Origin: JAXLVB01 sp046329195
GTDB lineage: Bacteria; Bacteroidota; Bacteroidia; Cytophagales; Spirosomataceae
Length of the DNA stretch: 64,000 nt
Reading direction: 5' to 3'
Assembly (NCBI GenBank): GCA_046329195.1
Contig: JAXLVB010000001.1
Coordinates: 2,790,001 to 2,854,000, forward strand
Shown here in pieces: positions 16,494-25,490 of this stretch (position 1 is the stretch's first letter; each line of letters opens with the position of its first letter). The notes beneath the pieces were generated by a model that was not told the origin of the DNA, did no database searches, and saw nothing but the letters and a program-made list of their open reading frames with translations. Position numbers and translations under genes: made by a program.

Positions 16494-16653
16494 CTGTTTA
16501 AATTTTTCAAATTAAACACAAAGCACCCAAAGCTTAGGCACAAAGTACACAAAACACAAACTCTTTCTCTTTGTGGTCTTCGTATAAATTTCTTTGTGCA
16601 CTTTGTGTTAAAAAAATGGCTCGTTTTACACAAGAAATAAAGAGTTTAAACAG
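16494..16653. repeat. Nested inverted-repeat element
   Basis: Outer arms CTGTTTAAA (16494-16502) and TTTAAACAG (16645-16653) enclose an inner pair: TTAAACACAAAGCACCCAAAG (from 16513) and CTTTGTGCACTTTGTGTTAA (to 16611). A lone outer-type arm, CCTGTTTAAACTTTT, recurs near 18155. The nested plan is like that at 35594-35769. No coding frame is found inside. Confidence 0.6.
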
Positions 16654-16679
16654 CTTCATGGAATACTTACTGTACATCC

Positions 16680-16708
16680 AAAAAGACGTACCTCTTGTCC
16701 GTCTTTTT
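16680..16708 (-). terminator. Hairpin terminator downstream of SDR gene
   Basis: AAAAAGACG (16680-16688) pairs with CGTCTTTTT (16700-16708) around an 11-base loop. On the minus strand a T run ends the stem, as expected for intrinsic termination after the gene at 16756. Confidence 0.55.
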
Positions 16709-16755
16709 TATGGAGGTAAAGGCAAGTGAAAACAATCCAAAGCTAGAAACGTCGG

Positions 16756-17523
16756 TTAGCTACGTAAACTTGGCAAACCTACACCTGCGGCATCAAAGCC
16801 ACCATCTACGGCTACAACCTGTCCATTGATATAACTAGCGGCTGGACTGCACAAAAAATAGACAACGTCGGCCATTTCTTGGGGAGTCCCATAGCGCCCG
16901 AGCGGAATGGCGTCATTGTATGAAGTTCGGATGTCGGCACTATGAACCAACTTTGCCATTTCGGTTTCAACGGGTCCTGGTGCCACTACGTTGGCTCTGA
17001 CACCTTGATTGCCGTATTCAACAGCTTGTTGCTTGGTGAGGTGCATAATAGCGGCCTTGCTGGTGCCGTAGGCTATACGTAGTGTACTGGCCCGCACTCC
17101 CGATATGCTCGCAATGTTGACAATGCTCCCTTTGGCCACCAGCAGCGCAGGCAAACAGGCTTGAGTACACAGAAATGTGCCATTCAGATTGGTAGCCAGT
17201 ACAGCGCTCCAATCCTCAAAACTCACCTGCTCGGCAGGTTTAAAAATGGCAATACCCGCATTGTTGACCAAGGCATCAACAGCAGGAAACTGCAAAGTGA
17301 TTTTCTGAAAAGTGCTCTGCACTTGGCTAGGTTTTGAGACGTCGCAGCGATAAAACGAATAACGTCGTTTGCCTTTGAGCTGGGCTTTGCATTGCTGCAA
17401 GGCATCGTTATCACGGTCTAAAATGATGACATGATATTGTTCGGCATGAAAACGTTGGGCAATGGCCAACCCGATACCACGGGCTGCACCCGTAACCACG
17501 GCGACTTTAGGAGTAGAGGTCAT
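16756..17523 (-). CDS. SDR-family oxidoreductase
   Basis: A 255-residue classical short-chain dehydrogenase: TGAARGIG cofactor loop at residues 11-18, LVNNAGIA near 88, Ser in NIASISG and the catalytic YGTSK, then PGPVETEM. The NGQVVAVDGGFDAAG ending is usual for sugar or polyol dehydrogenases of this group, and the position between the hexarate operon and the sugar oxidoreductase region fits such a role. The substrate is unknown. It stands alone, with a hairpin on its 3' side. Confidence 0.88.
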   Translation of the reverse strand: MTSTPKVAVVTGAARGIGLAIAQRFHAEQYHVIILDRDNDALQQCKAQLKGKRRYSFYRCDVSKPSQVQSTFQKITLQFPAVDALVNNAGIAIFKPAEQVSFEDWSAVLATNLNGTFLCTQACLPALLVAKGSIVNIASISGVRASTLRIAYGTSKAAIMHLTKQQAVEYGNQGVRANVVAPGPVETEMAKLVHSADIRTSYNDAIPLGRYGTPQEMADVVYFLCSPAASYINGQVVAVDGGFDAAGVGLPSLRS

Positions 17524-17661
17524 AGTAATAATCGAAAGGAACTATTGAAACCTCAAAGTTCTGAAATAATATGATTTGCAAAAGTGCTCGATAAAAACAA
17601 ATAGCGAACCTTTCGATTCGCCTTACCTGACATTTATTGTTTGATTCGGATAGCTTTTGAC

Positions 17662-17979
17662 TCAAACATATTCATGAACATCCAGGTTGTCGTCATCCAC
17701 TTTGTTGAGTTCTATATTTACGTCATTTACGTCGTAGCCTTGGGCCGAGCAATAAATCGTAATTTTGCCTTCGGCTTCATCAATATTTGTAATTGAAATG
17801 GCTTCTTTTAGTTGACCCGTTACGTCTTTGAGCTCGCCTTCTTTACGAGTAAGTTCGGTTGAAAACTTGATATCACCGTTTGGCGTGCCCGCTACTGAAA
17901 TTTCCCACTTTGAGGCAAAAAAGTCAGGGGGAGGCTTGTCTTGTGAAAAGCCTTTTGTGGCTCCCAAAAGAAAATATTC
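17662..17979 (-). pseudogene. Truncated copy of the small secreted protein found at 22905-23285
   Basis: Residues FSQDKPPPDFFASKWEISVAGTP and GDIKFSTELTRKEGELKDVTG align with FSQSTAPVDFYAGKWEISVIGSP and GDIKFVTNLVRKDGKLTG of the intact paralogue. The copy keeps only the end of the signal peptide (FLLGATKGFSQ); it has no ATG in place. The C-terminus diverges after VDDDNL, where the paralogue continues KGSLM. The 5' end is joined at about 17975 to the tail of a Nudix-type regulator in opposite orientation. Not expected to be functional. Confidence 0.7.
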
Positions 17980-18069
17980 GATTTGAATGTACTCGAACGT
18001 CTCGAAAAGAAATTTACGGGGGCAAGCTAATAAGGCTCCTTATTTGTATCGGTTTAAGAGGAATGAACA
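17965..18069 (+). pseudogene. 3' remnant of a Nudix-type transcriptional regulator
   Basis: Reads QKKIFDLNVLERLEKKFTGA, then a frameshift and two stop codons, then KAPYLYRFKR in another frame. This is the winged-helix C-terminus of the regulators at 21231-21947 (LNVLERLEKKYTGA) and 27358-28083 (LNVLERLEKKFTGA). Only about 35 codons remain and the normal stop is lost. Confidence 0.75.
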
Positions 18070-18230
18070 GTTGATTGAGAAAGTTGGACATTGACACATC
18101 TTCAGAGAATTTAACTGACTTTAAGGCAATTGAAAAAATATTTTTTATGTTGAACCTGTTTAAACTTTTGTAAAGAGTCCTCACTATCATCCTCTTACGA
18201 AACCACTGTTAAGGATACATGCTAAAAAAC

Positions 18231-18258
18231 AAAAGGCCACTCGATGGAGCAGCCTTTT
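18231..18258 (-). terminator. Hairpin terminator after the Gfo/Idh/MocA gene
   Basis: AAAAGGC (18231-18237) and GCCTTTT (18252-18258) pair, with an inner CTC/GAG pair. On the minus strand the stem is followed by TTTTGTTTTTT. It lies 7 bases beyond the stop at 18265. Confidence 0.7.
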
Positions 18259-18264
18259 TACTTC

Positions 18265-19662
18265 TTACTTCAATTTCATATTCACGGGGTCCCATTGAAT
18301 AATTTTCTTCTTGAAAAAGCTTTCGTTACACGCTAATGCAGGTGCTGCTGCTCGGAAGCCAAATTCGGCATCTTCTACCACTGGTTTCCCGGTTCTAATC
18401 GAATCAAAGAAATTAGTGAAGTGGTCTAAGTGGTCGCTGTAGCCCGCAGGAACTTTAAACACAATATCCTCTTTGGTTTTCCTTTTCCGTTGTTCGGGCG
18501 CCCACTTGGCATCATATTCTTTTTGCATTTCGTCCTGCATACTTTTTGAAAAAGTAAAAAGCGAATCATAACCTCCAAAACCGGGGGCTTCGGGCATCAA
18601 GCTGTGTTTGACGGTAATATTGTTGCCTTGTACTTGTATAATACCTTCAGAGCCAACCAGTTGAATGACCTCTTGCCCACCCGTTCCGCTGATAAAATTC
18701 ACTTGAAGTGTTAGTTGAAAGGCAGGATGTTCGGGGCTATCAGGATATTGCATCACACCCGACATCACATCGGGTAAGTTTCTGCCATCTTTCCAATAGC
18801 TGAACTGCCCTGTGCTGTAAATACTTTCGGGACCTTTGGAGTTGGTCATAAAATGAGTACCGCTCAGTAAGTGGATGAATAAGTCACCTGCCACACCCGT
18901 TCCCACTTCTTTGAAGGCCCGCCACCAGAAAAACTTTTTGCCATCGTAAGGCATTTTTTCGGTAACTTCGATAAACTTATCCCAGTTGGTGGTATTCGCA
19001 TCGGCATCTTTCGGTATGGTGTATTCCCACGCCCCAATAGAGCTTTGGCGGTCATATACGGCATTGACCATATTGAGTTTCCCGATTTCGCCTGCCGCTA
19101 ACAGTTCTTTGGCTTTGGCATAACCAAGACTACTCACCCGTTGGCTACCCACTTGCAAGACCTTGCCTGATTTTTTTGCAGCGGCCACCACAGGTGCACC
19201 TTCACTGATTTTATAAACCATCGGTTTTTCGCAGTAAACGTGCTTTCCTTTGGCCAGTGCGTCTAAAGTAATGCGTGAATGCCAAACATCAGTGGTACAA
19301 ATCAGTACGGCGTCAATATCTTTTCGGTCTAAAAGTTCTTTATAGTTTCGAGTGGTATAGAGATCTTTGCCATATTGTTCTTTGGCGTTTTCGATGCGTC
19401 CTGTATATAAATCGCAAATGCCTGCCAACTCAACGCCAGGTACTTTGAGGGCTGTATTCAAATCAAAATGACCTTGCACACCGTAGCCAATTACGCCAAT
19501 TCTGATTTTGTCGTTGGCTGTTATGTTTCTGTCGTAGTGCAAGATCCGTTCTTCGGCTTTTGCTTGGTTGGCAAGCGAAGCAAGTGGCGATGATGCTGCC
19601 AGCAAGCTGGTAGCACCTATTTGCTGCAAGAATCTTCGTCTTGAATTTTTGTCGTTTTGCAT
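18265..19662 (-). CDS. Tat-exported Gfo/Idh/MocA-family oxidoreductase
   Basis: A 465-residue protein. NSRRRFLQQIGATSLLAAS is a twin-arginine signal, so the enzyme is probably folded with its cofactor and exported to the periplasm. A Rossmann domain follows (IRIGVIGYGVQGH near residues 53-64, GICDLY, then the EKP motif in YCEKPM), and then the alpha/beta domain of the GFO_IDH_MocA group. Such periplasmic members act on sugars or glycosides with tightly bound NAD(P). Substrate unknown; the neighbourhood of glycan hydrolases suggests a sugar. Confidence 0.88.
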   Translation of the reverse strand: MQNDKNSRRRFLQQIGATSLLAASSPLASLANQAKAEERILHYDRNITANDKIRIGVIGYGVQGHFDLNTALKVPGVELAGICDLYTGRIENAKEQYGKDLYTTRNYKELLDRKDIDAVLICTTDVWHSRITLDALAKGKHVYCEKPMVYKISEGAPVVAAAKKSGKVLQVGSQRVSSLGYAKAKELLAAGEIGKLNMVNAVYDRQSSIGAWEYTIPKDADANTTNWDKFIEVTEKMPYDGKKFFWWRAFKEVGTGVAGDLFIHLLSGTHFMTNSKGPESIYSTGQFSYWKDGRNLPDVMSGVMQYPDSPEHPAFQLTLQVNFISGTGGQEVIQLVGSEGIIQVQGNNITVKHSLMPEAPGFGGYDSLFTFSKSMQDEMQKEYDAKWAPEQRKRKTKEDIVFKVPAGYSDHLDHFTNFFDSIRTGKPVVEDAEFGFRAAAPALACNESFFKKKIIQWDPVNMKLK

Positions 19663-19759
19663 CGTACTTTTTGGTTTTATTTTTTATTGCACAAAATCTC
19701 AGCAAAGATAGGCTTTAATTAATATACCTTTCATCAGGGCATGTGGGGGTGGGTATTCG

Positions 19760-21064
19760 CTACTTCACCGAATAGCTGACGAAGGCGATTTTCTTGCTAT
19801 CTGCACTCCACGAAGGCACGTTAATCGTACCCTGCCCACCAAAGAAAACAGGAGTGAGGTCTTTTATTTCTTTGGTTTTTAGATCCATGAGGCGGAGCTT
19901 GACTTGCTTCCCAAACAAATGAGCTTGCTTTTCGTCCGATTGGTAAGAAATATATGCAATCCATTTGCCATCGGGTGATGGATGTGCAAACCAGTTAGAG
20001 TTTTCATCAAATGTCAATTGTTCAGGATCTGAACCATCGGCATTCATACGCCAAATTTGCATACGTCCTGTGCGATATGAATTAAAGTAAATATGCTTTC
20101 CATCAGGCGAATAATCAGGTCCATCATCTAAACCTTCGATTTCGGTTAATCTTTTTTCTTGTCCACCTTCTATGCCAATCGTATAAATATCGAAGTTGCC
20201 ATTTCGTTCTCCACAATAAGCAAGCGTTTTACCATCGGCACTCCAACCATGCCAAAACGACATTACTTCTGACGTTAGTTGCCGAGGCTCTCCACCACCA
20301 ATCGGCAATACATAAACCTTTGATTTGTAGCGTTTTGGGGATGGGTCATTGTTATCTACATTACTAATTGCCAACCATTTTTTATCTGGCGAAATCCCGT
20401 GGTCGTTGTTATTGTTGATAGCAAAACCAGTATTCAACACATTCATTTTCTTGGTGGCAACATCAATAGTATAGAGTTTTCCGTAGCTATTCAAAATCAA
20501 ATAATTATCAGGATGCCAATTGGGTGCTTCAAAATGCTTGTTAATGGCCAACACAGTTTCTATTTTACCTGTCGTAATATCCACAGTTTGAATATAGCTT
20601 GTGGTATCAGTTTTTGGTTTTTCGGGGTTGTATTGGTGGTTTGATTGCCCAATCAACTTCCACTGACCTTTGATTTTTTCTAACATTCGAACTTCATGTG
20701 AAAGCGTTTCTTTGCCTTCCTTACTTATCGAAACTTCATCATGAATAACCCAAGCAGATGTGTTTCCAATACTCATTCGATAATTTGAATGAATCGAAAA
20801 ACCGCCTCCATTCATCATACTGGCTGGGGCGTTGGCAATTCGGTCTGAAGAAAAATCTAAACTTCTGCCATCGGCTGTTGAAATCAACACACGACCGTTT
20901 GGTTTTACTTCCCAACATTCAGCGTGTCCTTTGGCATCGCCCATTCGCCATGTTGCCCCTTCTTTTTCTAATAATTGAATGATAGCCAGAGAATCGCTCT
21001 GTTTTTGAGCATAAGTGCTAATTATTGTACACATTAGCACAAGAAACAAGGCATTTTTTTTCAT
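19760..21064 (-). CDS. Secreted PD40 beta-propeller protein with N-terminal NTF2-like domain
   Basis: A 434-residue exported protein (signal MKKNALFLVLMCTIISTYAQ). Residues about 22-145 look like a SnoaL/DUF4440 NTF2-like domain (SLAIIQLLEKEGATWRMGDA ... AWVIHDEVSISKEGKETLSHEVRML). Residues 160-434 hold TolB-type PD40 repeats (APNWHPDNYLILNS, HGISPDKKWLAISN, HGWSADGKTLAYCGE, GPDYSPDGKHIYFNS, AHPSPDGKWIAYIS). Propellers of this kind bind ligands or proteins in the periplasm; no catalytic residues are evident. It is divergent from a Nudix-type regulator, which may control it. Confidence 0.75.
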   Translation of the reverse strand: MKKNALFLVLMCTIISTYAQKQSDSLAIIQLLEKEGATWRMGDAKGHAECWEVKPNGRVLISTADGRSLDFSSDRIANAPASMMNGGGFSIHSNYRMSIGNTSAWVIHDEVSISKEGKETLSHEVRMLEKIKGQWKLIGQSNHQYNPEKPKTDTTSYIQTVDITTGKIETVLAINKHFEAPNWHPDNYLILNSYGKLYTIDVATKKMNVLNTGFAINNNNDHGISPDKKWLAISNVDNNDPSPKRYKSKVYVLPIGGGEPRQLTSEVMSFWHGWSADGKTLAYCGERNGNFDIYTIGIEGGQEKRLTEIEGLDDGPDYSPDGKHIYFNSYRTGRMQIWRMNADGSDPEQLTFDENSNWFAHPSPDGKWIAYISYQSDEKQAHLFGKQVKLRLMDLKTKEIKDLTPVFFGGQGTINVPSWSADSKKIAFVSYSVK

Positions 21065-21112
21065 ATTTTAATCGTTAAATTGAATAATGTGTGGCAAATG
21101 TAGAAACATTTT

Positions 21113-21177
21113 TTATCTTCTAAAAAAAAGATAATAGATTTTCTATTTTTCAGAAAATAAATTTAATCCTACCTTTG
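21113..21177. promoter_or_regulatory. Inverted repeats and promoter upstream of Nudix-type regulator
   Basis: Two A/T-rich inverted repeats lie in the divergent region: TTATCTT-N8-AAGATAA (21113-21134) and ATTTTCT-N7-AGAAAAT (21138-21158). A TAnnTTTG box (TACCTTTG, 21170-21177) faces the regulator gene; the -7 box for the opposite gene (CAAATGTA on this strand) is at 21095-21102. The repeats are candidate sites for the regulator. Confidence 0.45.
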
Positions 21178-21230
21178 TCTGAAAAAAACAAGCCTTATGA
21201 GGTTCAGAAAAAAAGGGCTTTAATTTGTAT

Positions 21231-21947
21231 ATGAAAAAATTTGGAACTGAGAAATATATTGCAAACCTCTCAATTGACTGCGTAATATTTGGTTATGAAA
21301 ATAAAGAATTGAAGGTTTTGATTGCCAAGAAAAAAATTGGTGAAGGAATTTGGAATTTACCTGGTGGCTATATCATGAAAACAGAGAGTATTGAAAATGC
21401 CGCCAGCCGAATCTTAAAAGAACGTACCAACCTCGAAAATATATATTTAGAACAATTTCGGGTTTTTGGACATGAAAATCGAATCATTAAAAGCAAATTT
21501 CGGGAATTATTATTACCCTATATTACTCAAAAATACAACGAGGTAGATGCAGAATGGATAACCGACCGCTTTGTTTGTATTGGATTTTATGCTTTGGTAG
21601 AAATCAGTAAAGTAAACCCGAAAGTAGGCGAACTTGATGAAGCTGTTGAATGGAGAAGTATCAAAGACATACCCGAAATGATGCACGACCACAACGAAAT
21701 TCTTGCGTTGGGACTTGAAGCACTACGTCAGAATCTTGACCGAAAACTCATCGGTTTCAACTTACTACCCGAAACCTTCACGATGAAAGAAGTACAAGAA
21801 CTCTACGAAGCAGTCTATGACCGACCCTTTGCGATGAATAATTTTCAGAAGAAAATGTTAGAACTGAATGTGTTAGAACGTTTGGAAAAGAAATATACGG
21901 GTGCTCAGAATAAAGCGCCGTATTTGTATCGGTTTAGGAAGGAATAA
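21231..21947 (+). CDS. Nudix-related transcriptional regulator (NrtR/AraR type)
   Basis: A 238-residue protein with an N-terminal Nudix-fold domain (residues 8-150; LNLPGGYI then the Nudix helix as ENAASRILKERTNL, which lacks the full REUXEE pattern, so hydrolysis is unlikely) and a C-terminal winged helix (FTMKEVQELYEAVYDRPFAMNNFQKKML). In Bacteroidota such proteins are sugar-responsive repressors, for example AraR for arabinose. It shares its C-terminal LNVLERLEKK..NKAPYLYRF with the protein at 27358-28083. The likely effector is a sugar or sugar phosphate, targets unknown; adjacent inverted repeats are candidate sites. ATG 21231 is preferred to TTG 21225. Confidence 0.85.
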   Translation: MKKFGTEKYIANLSIDCVIFGYENKELKVLIAKKKIGEGIWNLPGGYIMKTESIENAASRILKERTNLENIYLEQFRVFGHENRIIKSKFRELLLPYITQKYNEVDAEWITDRFVCIGFYALVEISKVNPKVGELDEAVEWRSIKDIPEMMHDHNEILALGLEALRQNLDRKLIGFNLLPETFTMKEVQELYEAVYDRPFAMNNFQKKMLELNVLERLEKKYTGAQNKAPYLYRFRKE

Positions 21948-21972
21948 ACATTTTTTCTTGAACCCATCGTAA

Positions 21973-22785
21973 TCAACCCATCGCTTTCAATGTTTTCTTC
22001 ATCATTTTACTGATAAAATTCGTCGCAAACTGAGGATTGAATCGGTAAAGAATATCCAGCATGGTGGCATCTTTGCCAACCATCACTCGGTATTTATCTT
22101 TTTCGATGGCACGAATAATCATTTCAGCCGCTTTTTGTGCTGGAAGCGCCTGTTGAGCTTGTGGCTTATTAGGGTCAATTTTAGGCTTTCCTAAACCTGA
22201 ATTTTCTGTAATGTTCGTGGCGATTGCACCAGGATGCACTACCGTAACTTTTACGTTGGTCTCTTTGAGTTCTGCATATAACCCTTCAGTAAACAATTTT
22301 ACGGCAGCTTTGGCAGCGCCATAAATCGTTTGCCCTGGAAATGGAATAAAGCCGCCCATACTCGAAATATTCACAATATGTGCTTCGGGACGTTGCAAAA
22401 ACAGCGGCAAAAAGGCTTTGGTCAAATACACCGTTCCGAAAAAATTGACATTCATCACCCGATTGATTTCTTCATAAGATAACTCATTGACTGGTACGAA
22501 ATGCTGGATGATACCTGCGTTATTGATAATGCCGTCCACGGCTTCAAAATGCTTTACTGCTTCATTGGGCAATGCCTCAACTTTGGATTTATCCGAAATG
22601 TCTAACACAAAACCCTTGAAACGTTCATCGCCTACGTTTGCTAATTTTTGGGTTTCTGCGAGGGCATTTTCGTGAATATCAATACCAATAACATTCGCAT
22701 TTTTTTGTAATAACTGAATCGAAAGTTCACGGCCAATTCCGCTGCCTGCGCCCGTGACGATGATGGTTTTGTTTCGTAATTCCAT
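21973..22785 (-). CDS. SDR-family oxidoreductase
   Basis: A 270-residue classical SDR: TGAGSGIG loop at residues 10-17, INNAGII, catalytic Ser (NISSMGG) and YGAAK. The C-terminus extends past the usual FabG end with VMVGKDATMLDILYRFNPQFATNFIS, as in SDRs acting on lipids or steroids. The ATG at 22785 precedes the Rossmann strand directly. Converges with the Nudix-type regulator. Confidence 0.88.
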   Translation of the reverse strand: MELRNKTIIVTGAGSGIGRELSIQLLQKNANVIGIDIHENALAETQKLANVGDERFKGFVLDISDKSKVEALPNEAVKHFEAVDGIINNAGIIQHFVPVNELSYEEINRVMNVNFFGTVYLTKAFLPLFLQRPEAHIVNISSMGGFIPFPGQTIYGAAKAAVKLFTEGLYAELKETNVKVTVVHPGAIATNITENSGLGKPKIDPNKPQAQQALPAQKAAEMIIRAIEKDKYRVMVGKDATMLDILYRFNPQFATNFISKMMKKTLKAMG

Positions 22786-22904
22786 GCTTTTGAATGTTGT
22801 AACCACACTATTCACTAAGTAGGACACAAAGCCTTATTCTTTGCGTATTTTGTGCCTTTCTTGGTGTTGTTTGTGGAAAAACTTTTTTATACGCTTACAA
22901 TTCG

Positions 22905-23285
22905 TTACTCTTTCATTCTTTTGGCAGTGGCATCAAAACTCATCAAACTGCCTTTGAGTTCATCATTATCCACTTTATCCAAGTCAATAGAAATTTCTCC
23001 GCCTTGCGATGATTCAAAATAGATGACCAATTTTTTATCACTTTCCTCAACCTTAGTGATGGGGCGCTTGGCCTCAGAGGCATCGCTTGGGTTAGACAAT
23101 TCACCTGTCAGTTTTCCATCTTTACGAACAAGGTTCGTAACAAATTTTATATCTCCTCTGGGTGAGCCTATCACCGAAATTTCCCATTTGCCTGCATAAA
23201 AATCTACTGGTGCCGTGCTTTGTGAAAAACCTTGAAGAGCGATTCCGAAGAAGAGTACGAAAAGAATGATGCTTGCTTTTTTCAT
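22905..23285 (-). CDS. Small secreted protein of unknown family
   Basis: A 126-residue protein with a clear signal peptide (MKKASIILFVLFFGIALQGFSQ) and a beta-rich mature part: FYAGKWEISVIGSPRGDIKF, then KITKVEESDKKLVIYFESS and ISIDLDKVDNDELKGSLM. The strand pattern resembles a small lipocalin/calycin-like barrel, but I recognise no named family. It lies downstream of the tannase-like hydrolase gene in the same direction (70-base gap), so they may share a transcript. A truncated paralogue lies at 17662-17979. Confidence 0.7.
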   Translation of the reverse strand: MKKASIILFVLFFGIALQGFSQSTAPVDFYAGKWEISVIGSPRGDIKFVTNLVRKDGKLTGELSNPSDASEAKRPITKVEESDKKLVIYFESSQGGEISIDLDKVDNDELKGSLMSFDATAKRMKE

Positions 23286-23354
23286 TGTTGTTGCGTTTGG
23301 TGCGTCAACACGTCGTCGCCACGTTTGGTTAAAAATTAAAGTTTAAATTTGTTT

Positions 23355-25481
23355 CTACTTCACCACCACTCTCACTCTTTCAAGATTTTGGATTCTTGCA
23401 AAAGGGGTTTTGCTGTCCCCGTCACGCTGAGAAGCTACTCGCAAGGTTGGGAAATAAGTATCCGCTTTCGAGAAAGTGTGCGTCGTTTTTAGCGTTACCA
23501 GTTTTCCATTTTTTTGAATTTGAGCCTTTACTGGAAATGTTCCAGCACCTTCAAAATCCCATTCGGCAGCAACGATTGAGCCTGTATTTGGCGGTACTTC
23601 TACGGTTGCGATGAATGTAACTGCTTTATTTACAGCTATATCGGCACGCTCTTTTCCATTTGCTTTTAGGTTAATCGTTGGCTGAATCCCTTTTCTTGCA
23701 ACGGCTGATGCTGGCACAATTACTTGCCCATCTTCTATTTTATAGTTGGTTGAGGCAGGTGGTTCAATGCCTTTTTCTACCCATTGGCTGAGGTCACGCA
23801 GCGCTTGTTGCAATACACCCAAGTAGCTTACGGTGCGAGTTGGGAATTCTTGTTTCGACAAATCACCATGCAGGGCTTTGTCTGTGTACCACAACCTGAA
23901 ATTCTCGTCTGCTTTATCGCCTAAATTCTTTTTTACCATATCTCGATAAAAATCGCCTTGCCAAGCAAAGGCTTCTCTGTCCCAAAGCGAACACAGCAAA
24001 ATCATTTTGCCTTTGAACTTACCCGTAGGCAACACGCCTGCTGCTCCTCTTGTGAATAATGGGCCTAACAACATGGGGCGTTGTGGGTAAAGGGGTTTAC
24101 CTTCGGTATCCCGAAATTGATCCCAAACTTTGTATTCTTTGCCCGGTACTTGGTGACGATGATAGGTTTGCACCGCCAAAAAGTTAGAGTTATCAATAAA
24201 CACTTCGTCACCCACTTTTATTTTTGCCAATACCGACACATCCACTGGACCAAAGACTACTTTATCGCCACTTACACTTGCCAGCTGAATGGTTTTACCC
24301 GCAGCAGCACCTGTTTTTATCACCAAGTCCCCACCCATAAAATTGACATCGGGCAATACATCTTCTATTTGGAAGGCTACCGGCATTTGCCCTTCTACAC
24401 CGCCGATGCTTTTCCACGCCAAATCTGCCGAGCCTCTTTCACCTGCTGATTCCCGTTCTTTTAAACCCAATTTGACGGCATCTTCTGCTGTAATAGTTGC
24501 CTTTATTTTACTGTTTTTTTGCAATCTTGCCTTCAAAAGCGATTCCGTAGGATTGGCTCCCAAATAACCTTTCACTTTCCAGAAATCATCAAAATACTTC
24601 GCATCAGCCATTCTCATGCCTTGATATAGTGCGATAAAACCATGAATTCCCATGGTTTTATACCCAAACCAAGACTGGGGTGGAAAACCTAATTTGGTTG
24701 CTTCTTGCAATGCTTGCTTTTCTTCTTCGTTTAAGCCTGCGTACATATTGCCACTACCGCCTGCGTCCATGGCATCAATGATTTGTGGCATTTTTTTATC
24801 TAAAATCCGCATGGCGTTCATTCTTACGGCAAAAACATTCGGAATGGCCATTGGCGAACCCAACACGTAAGGCACTACGCCATCCCAAACGCCATCGGTG
24901 TTTTCGATGCTTCCAATGGTGCGGTAAGCTCCGCCACTTCCTCCAAAAGCATAGCCAAATGGTCTGTTCCCTCCAAAGATTTTGAGGGCAACCACCCTTG
25001 AAAATGCAGCAGATGCAGCATTGGCTCTGTAAGCTCCAATAGTAGGGTCATTTGCCATTGGATTAGCAAAATTAACAGCTCCACCGCCATTGGTTTCGAT
25101 AAAATAGGCGCCGCTACTCATCGAAAAACCTATTTTATCATCTTCGCCTGTTGCTCCTTGTGATAAGAATTCACTATCGGGAAAAGGCGTGATGTATTGA
25201 AAAAAGCGCCCTTGGTATTGCTCTTTTGGAGGAAAATAGAATGAAAAACGGGTTTCTGTACCTTTGAAACCTCCATGTACATAGCGATGCCGAACGTGTT
25301 TGTCTCGCCATTCGTCTATATCAATGTAAGGGGCTTTGAACAGGGTATCTTTTGTCGAAAAAGATTGGGCAAGTTCATTGCTTTGTTGAGGTAAATTATG
25401 CAGAGCTTGCGCTAATAGCTGCCCCGCACTACACAAGGCAAGCAAGGTGATTAAGATGGTATTGAGATGTTTCACTTTCAT
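23355..25481 (-). CDS. Secreted alpha/beta-hydrolase, tannase/feruloyl-esterase-like
   Basis: A 708-residue exported protein (signal MKVKHLNTILITLLALCSAG, cleaved after LLAQ). FGYAFGGSGGAYRTIGS carries the nucleophile elbow G-G-S-G-G with Ser182. The region around residues 60-300 follows tannase-like esterases, and a predicted catalytic His lies near HGDLSKQEFPT. The last 100 residues are PKD-like (VAAEWDFEGAGTFPVK ... HTFSKADTYFPTLRV). It probably cleaves ester-linked side groups from plant polysaccharides; I infer this from fold and neighbours only. Confidence 0.65.
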   Translation of the reverse strand: MKVKHLNTILITLLALCSAGQLLAQALHNLPQQSNELAQSFSTKDTLFKAPYIDIDEWRDKHVRHRYVHGGFKGTETRFSFYFPPKEQYQGRFFQYITPFPDSEFLSQGATGEDDKIGFSMSSGAYFIETNGGGAVNFANPMANDPTIGAYRANAASAAFSRVVALKIFGGNRPFGYAFGGSGGAYRTIGSIENTDGVWDGVVPYVLGSPMAIPNVFAVRMNAMRILDKKMPQIIDAMDAGGSGNMYAGLNEEEKQALQEATKLGFPPQSWFGYKTMGIHGFIALYQGMRMADAKYFDDFWKVKGYLGANPTESLLKARLQKNSKIKATITAEDAVKLGLKERESAGERGSADLAWKSIGGVEGQMPVAFQIEDVLPDVNFMGGDLVIKTGAAAGKTIQLASVSGDKVVFGPVDVSVLAKIKVGDEVFIDNSNFLAVQTYHRHQVPGKEYKVWDQFRDTEGKPLYPQRPMLLGPLFTRGAAGVLPTGKFKGKMILLCSLWDREAFAWQGDFYRDMVKKNLGDKADENFRLWYTDKALHGDLSKQEFPTRTVSYLGVLQQALRDLSQWVEKGIEPPASTNYKIEDGQVIVPASAVARKGIQPTINLKANGKERADIAVNKAVTFIATVEVPPNTGSIVAAEWDFEGAGTFPVKAQIQKNGKLVTLKTTHTFSKADTYFPTLRVASQRDGDSKTPFARIQNLERVRVVVK

Positions 25482-25490
25482 GTTTTTAAT

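Larger units (their letters stand above)
16194..16755. other. 562-base intergenic region with repeats and LacI-like sites
   Basis: No gene is seen. The GH105-proximal part has two AACGTT-centred sites at 16360-16365 and 16372-16377 (TAAACGTTATC, GGAACGTTGCC), the centre typical of LacI-family operators; no LacI gene is in the window. A nested inverted repeat occupies 16494-16653, and a hairpin near 16680-16708 serves the converging SDR gene. Confidence 0.5.

Noticed and set aside
21231..21947. Active Nudix hydrolase
   Set aside because: The Nudix box is incomplete (no REUXEE with two adjacent Glu) and a winged-helix domain is present, so it is better read as a regulator.
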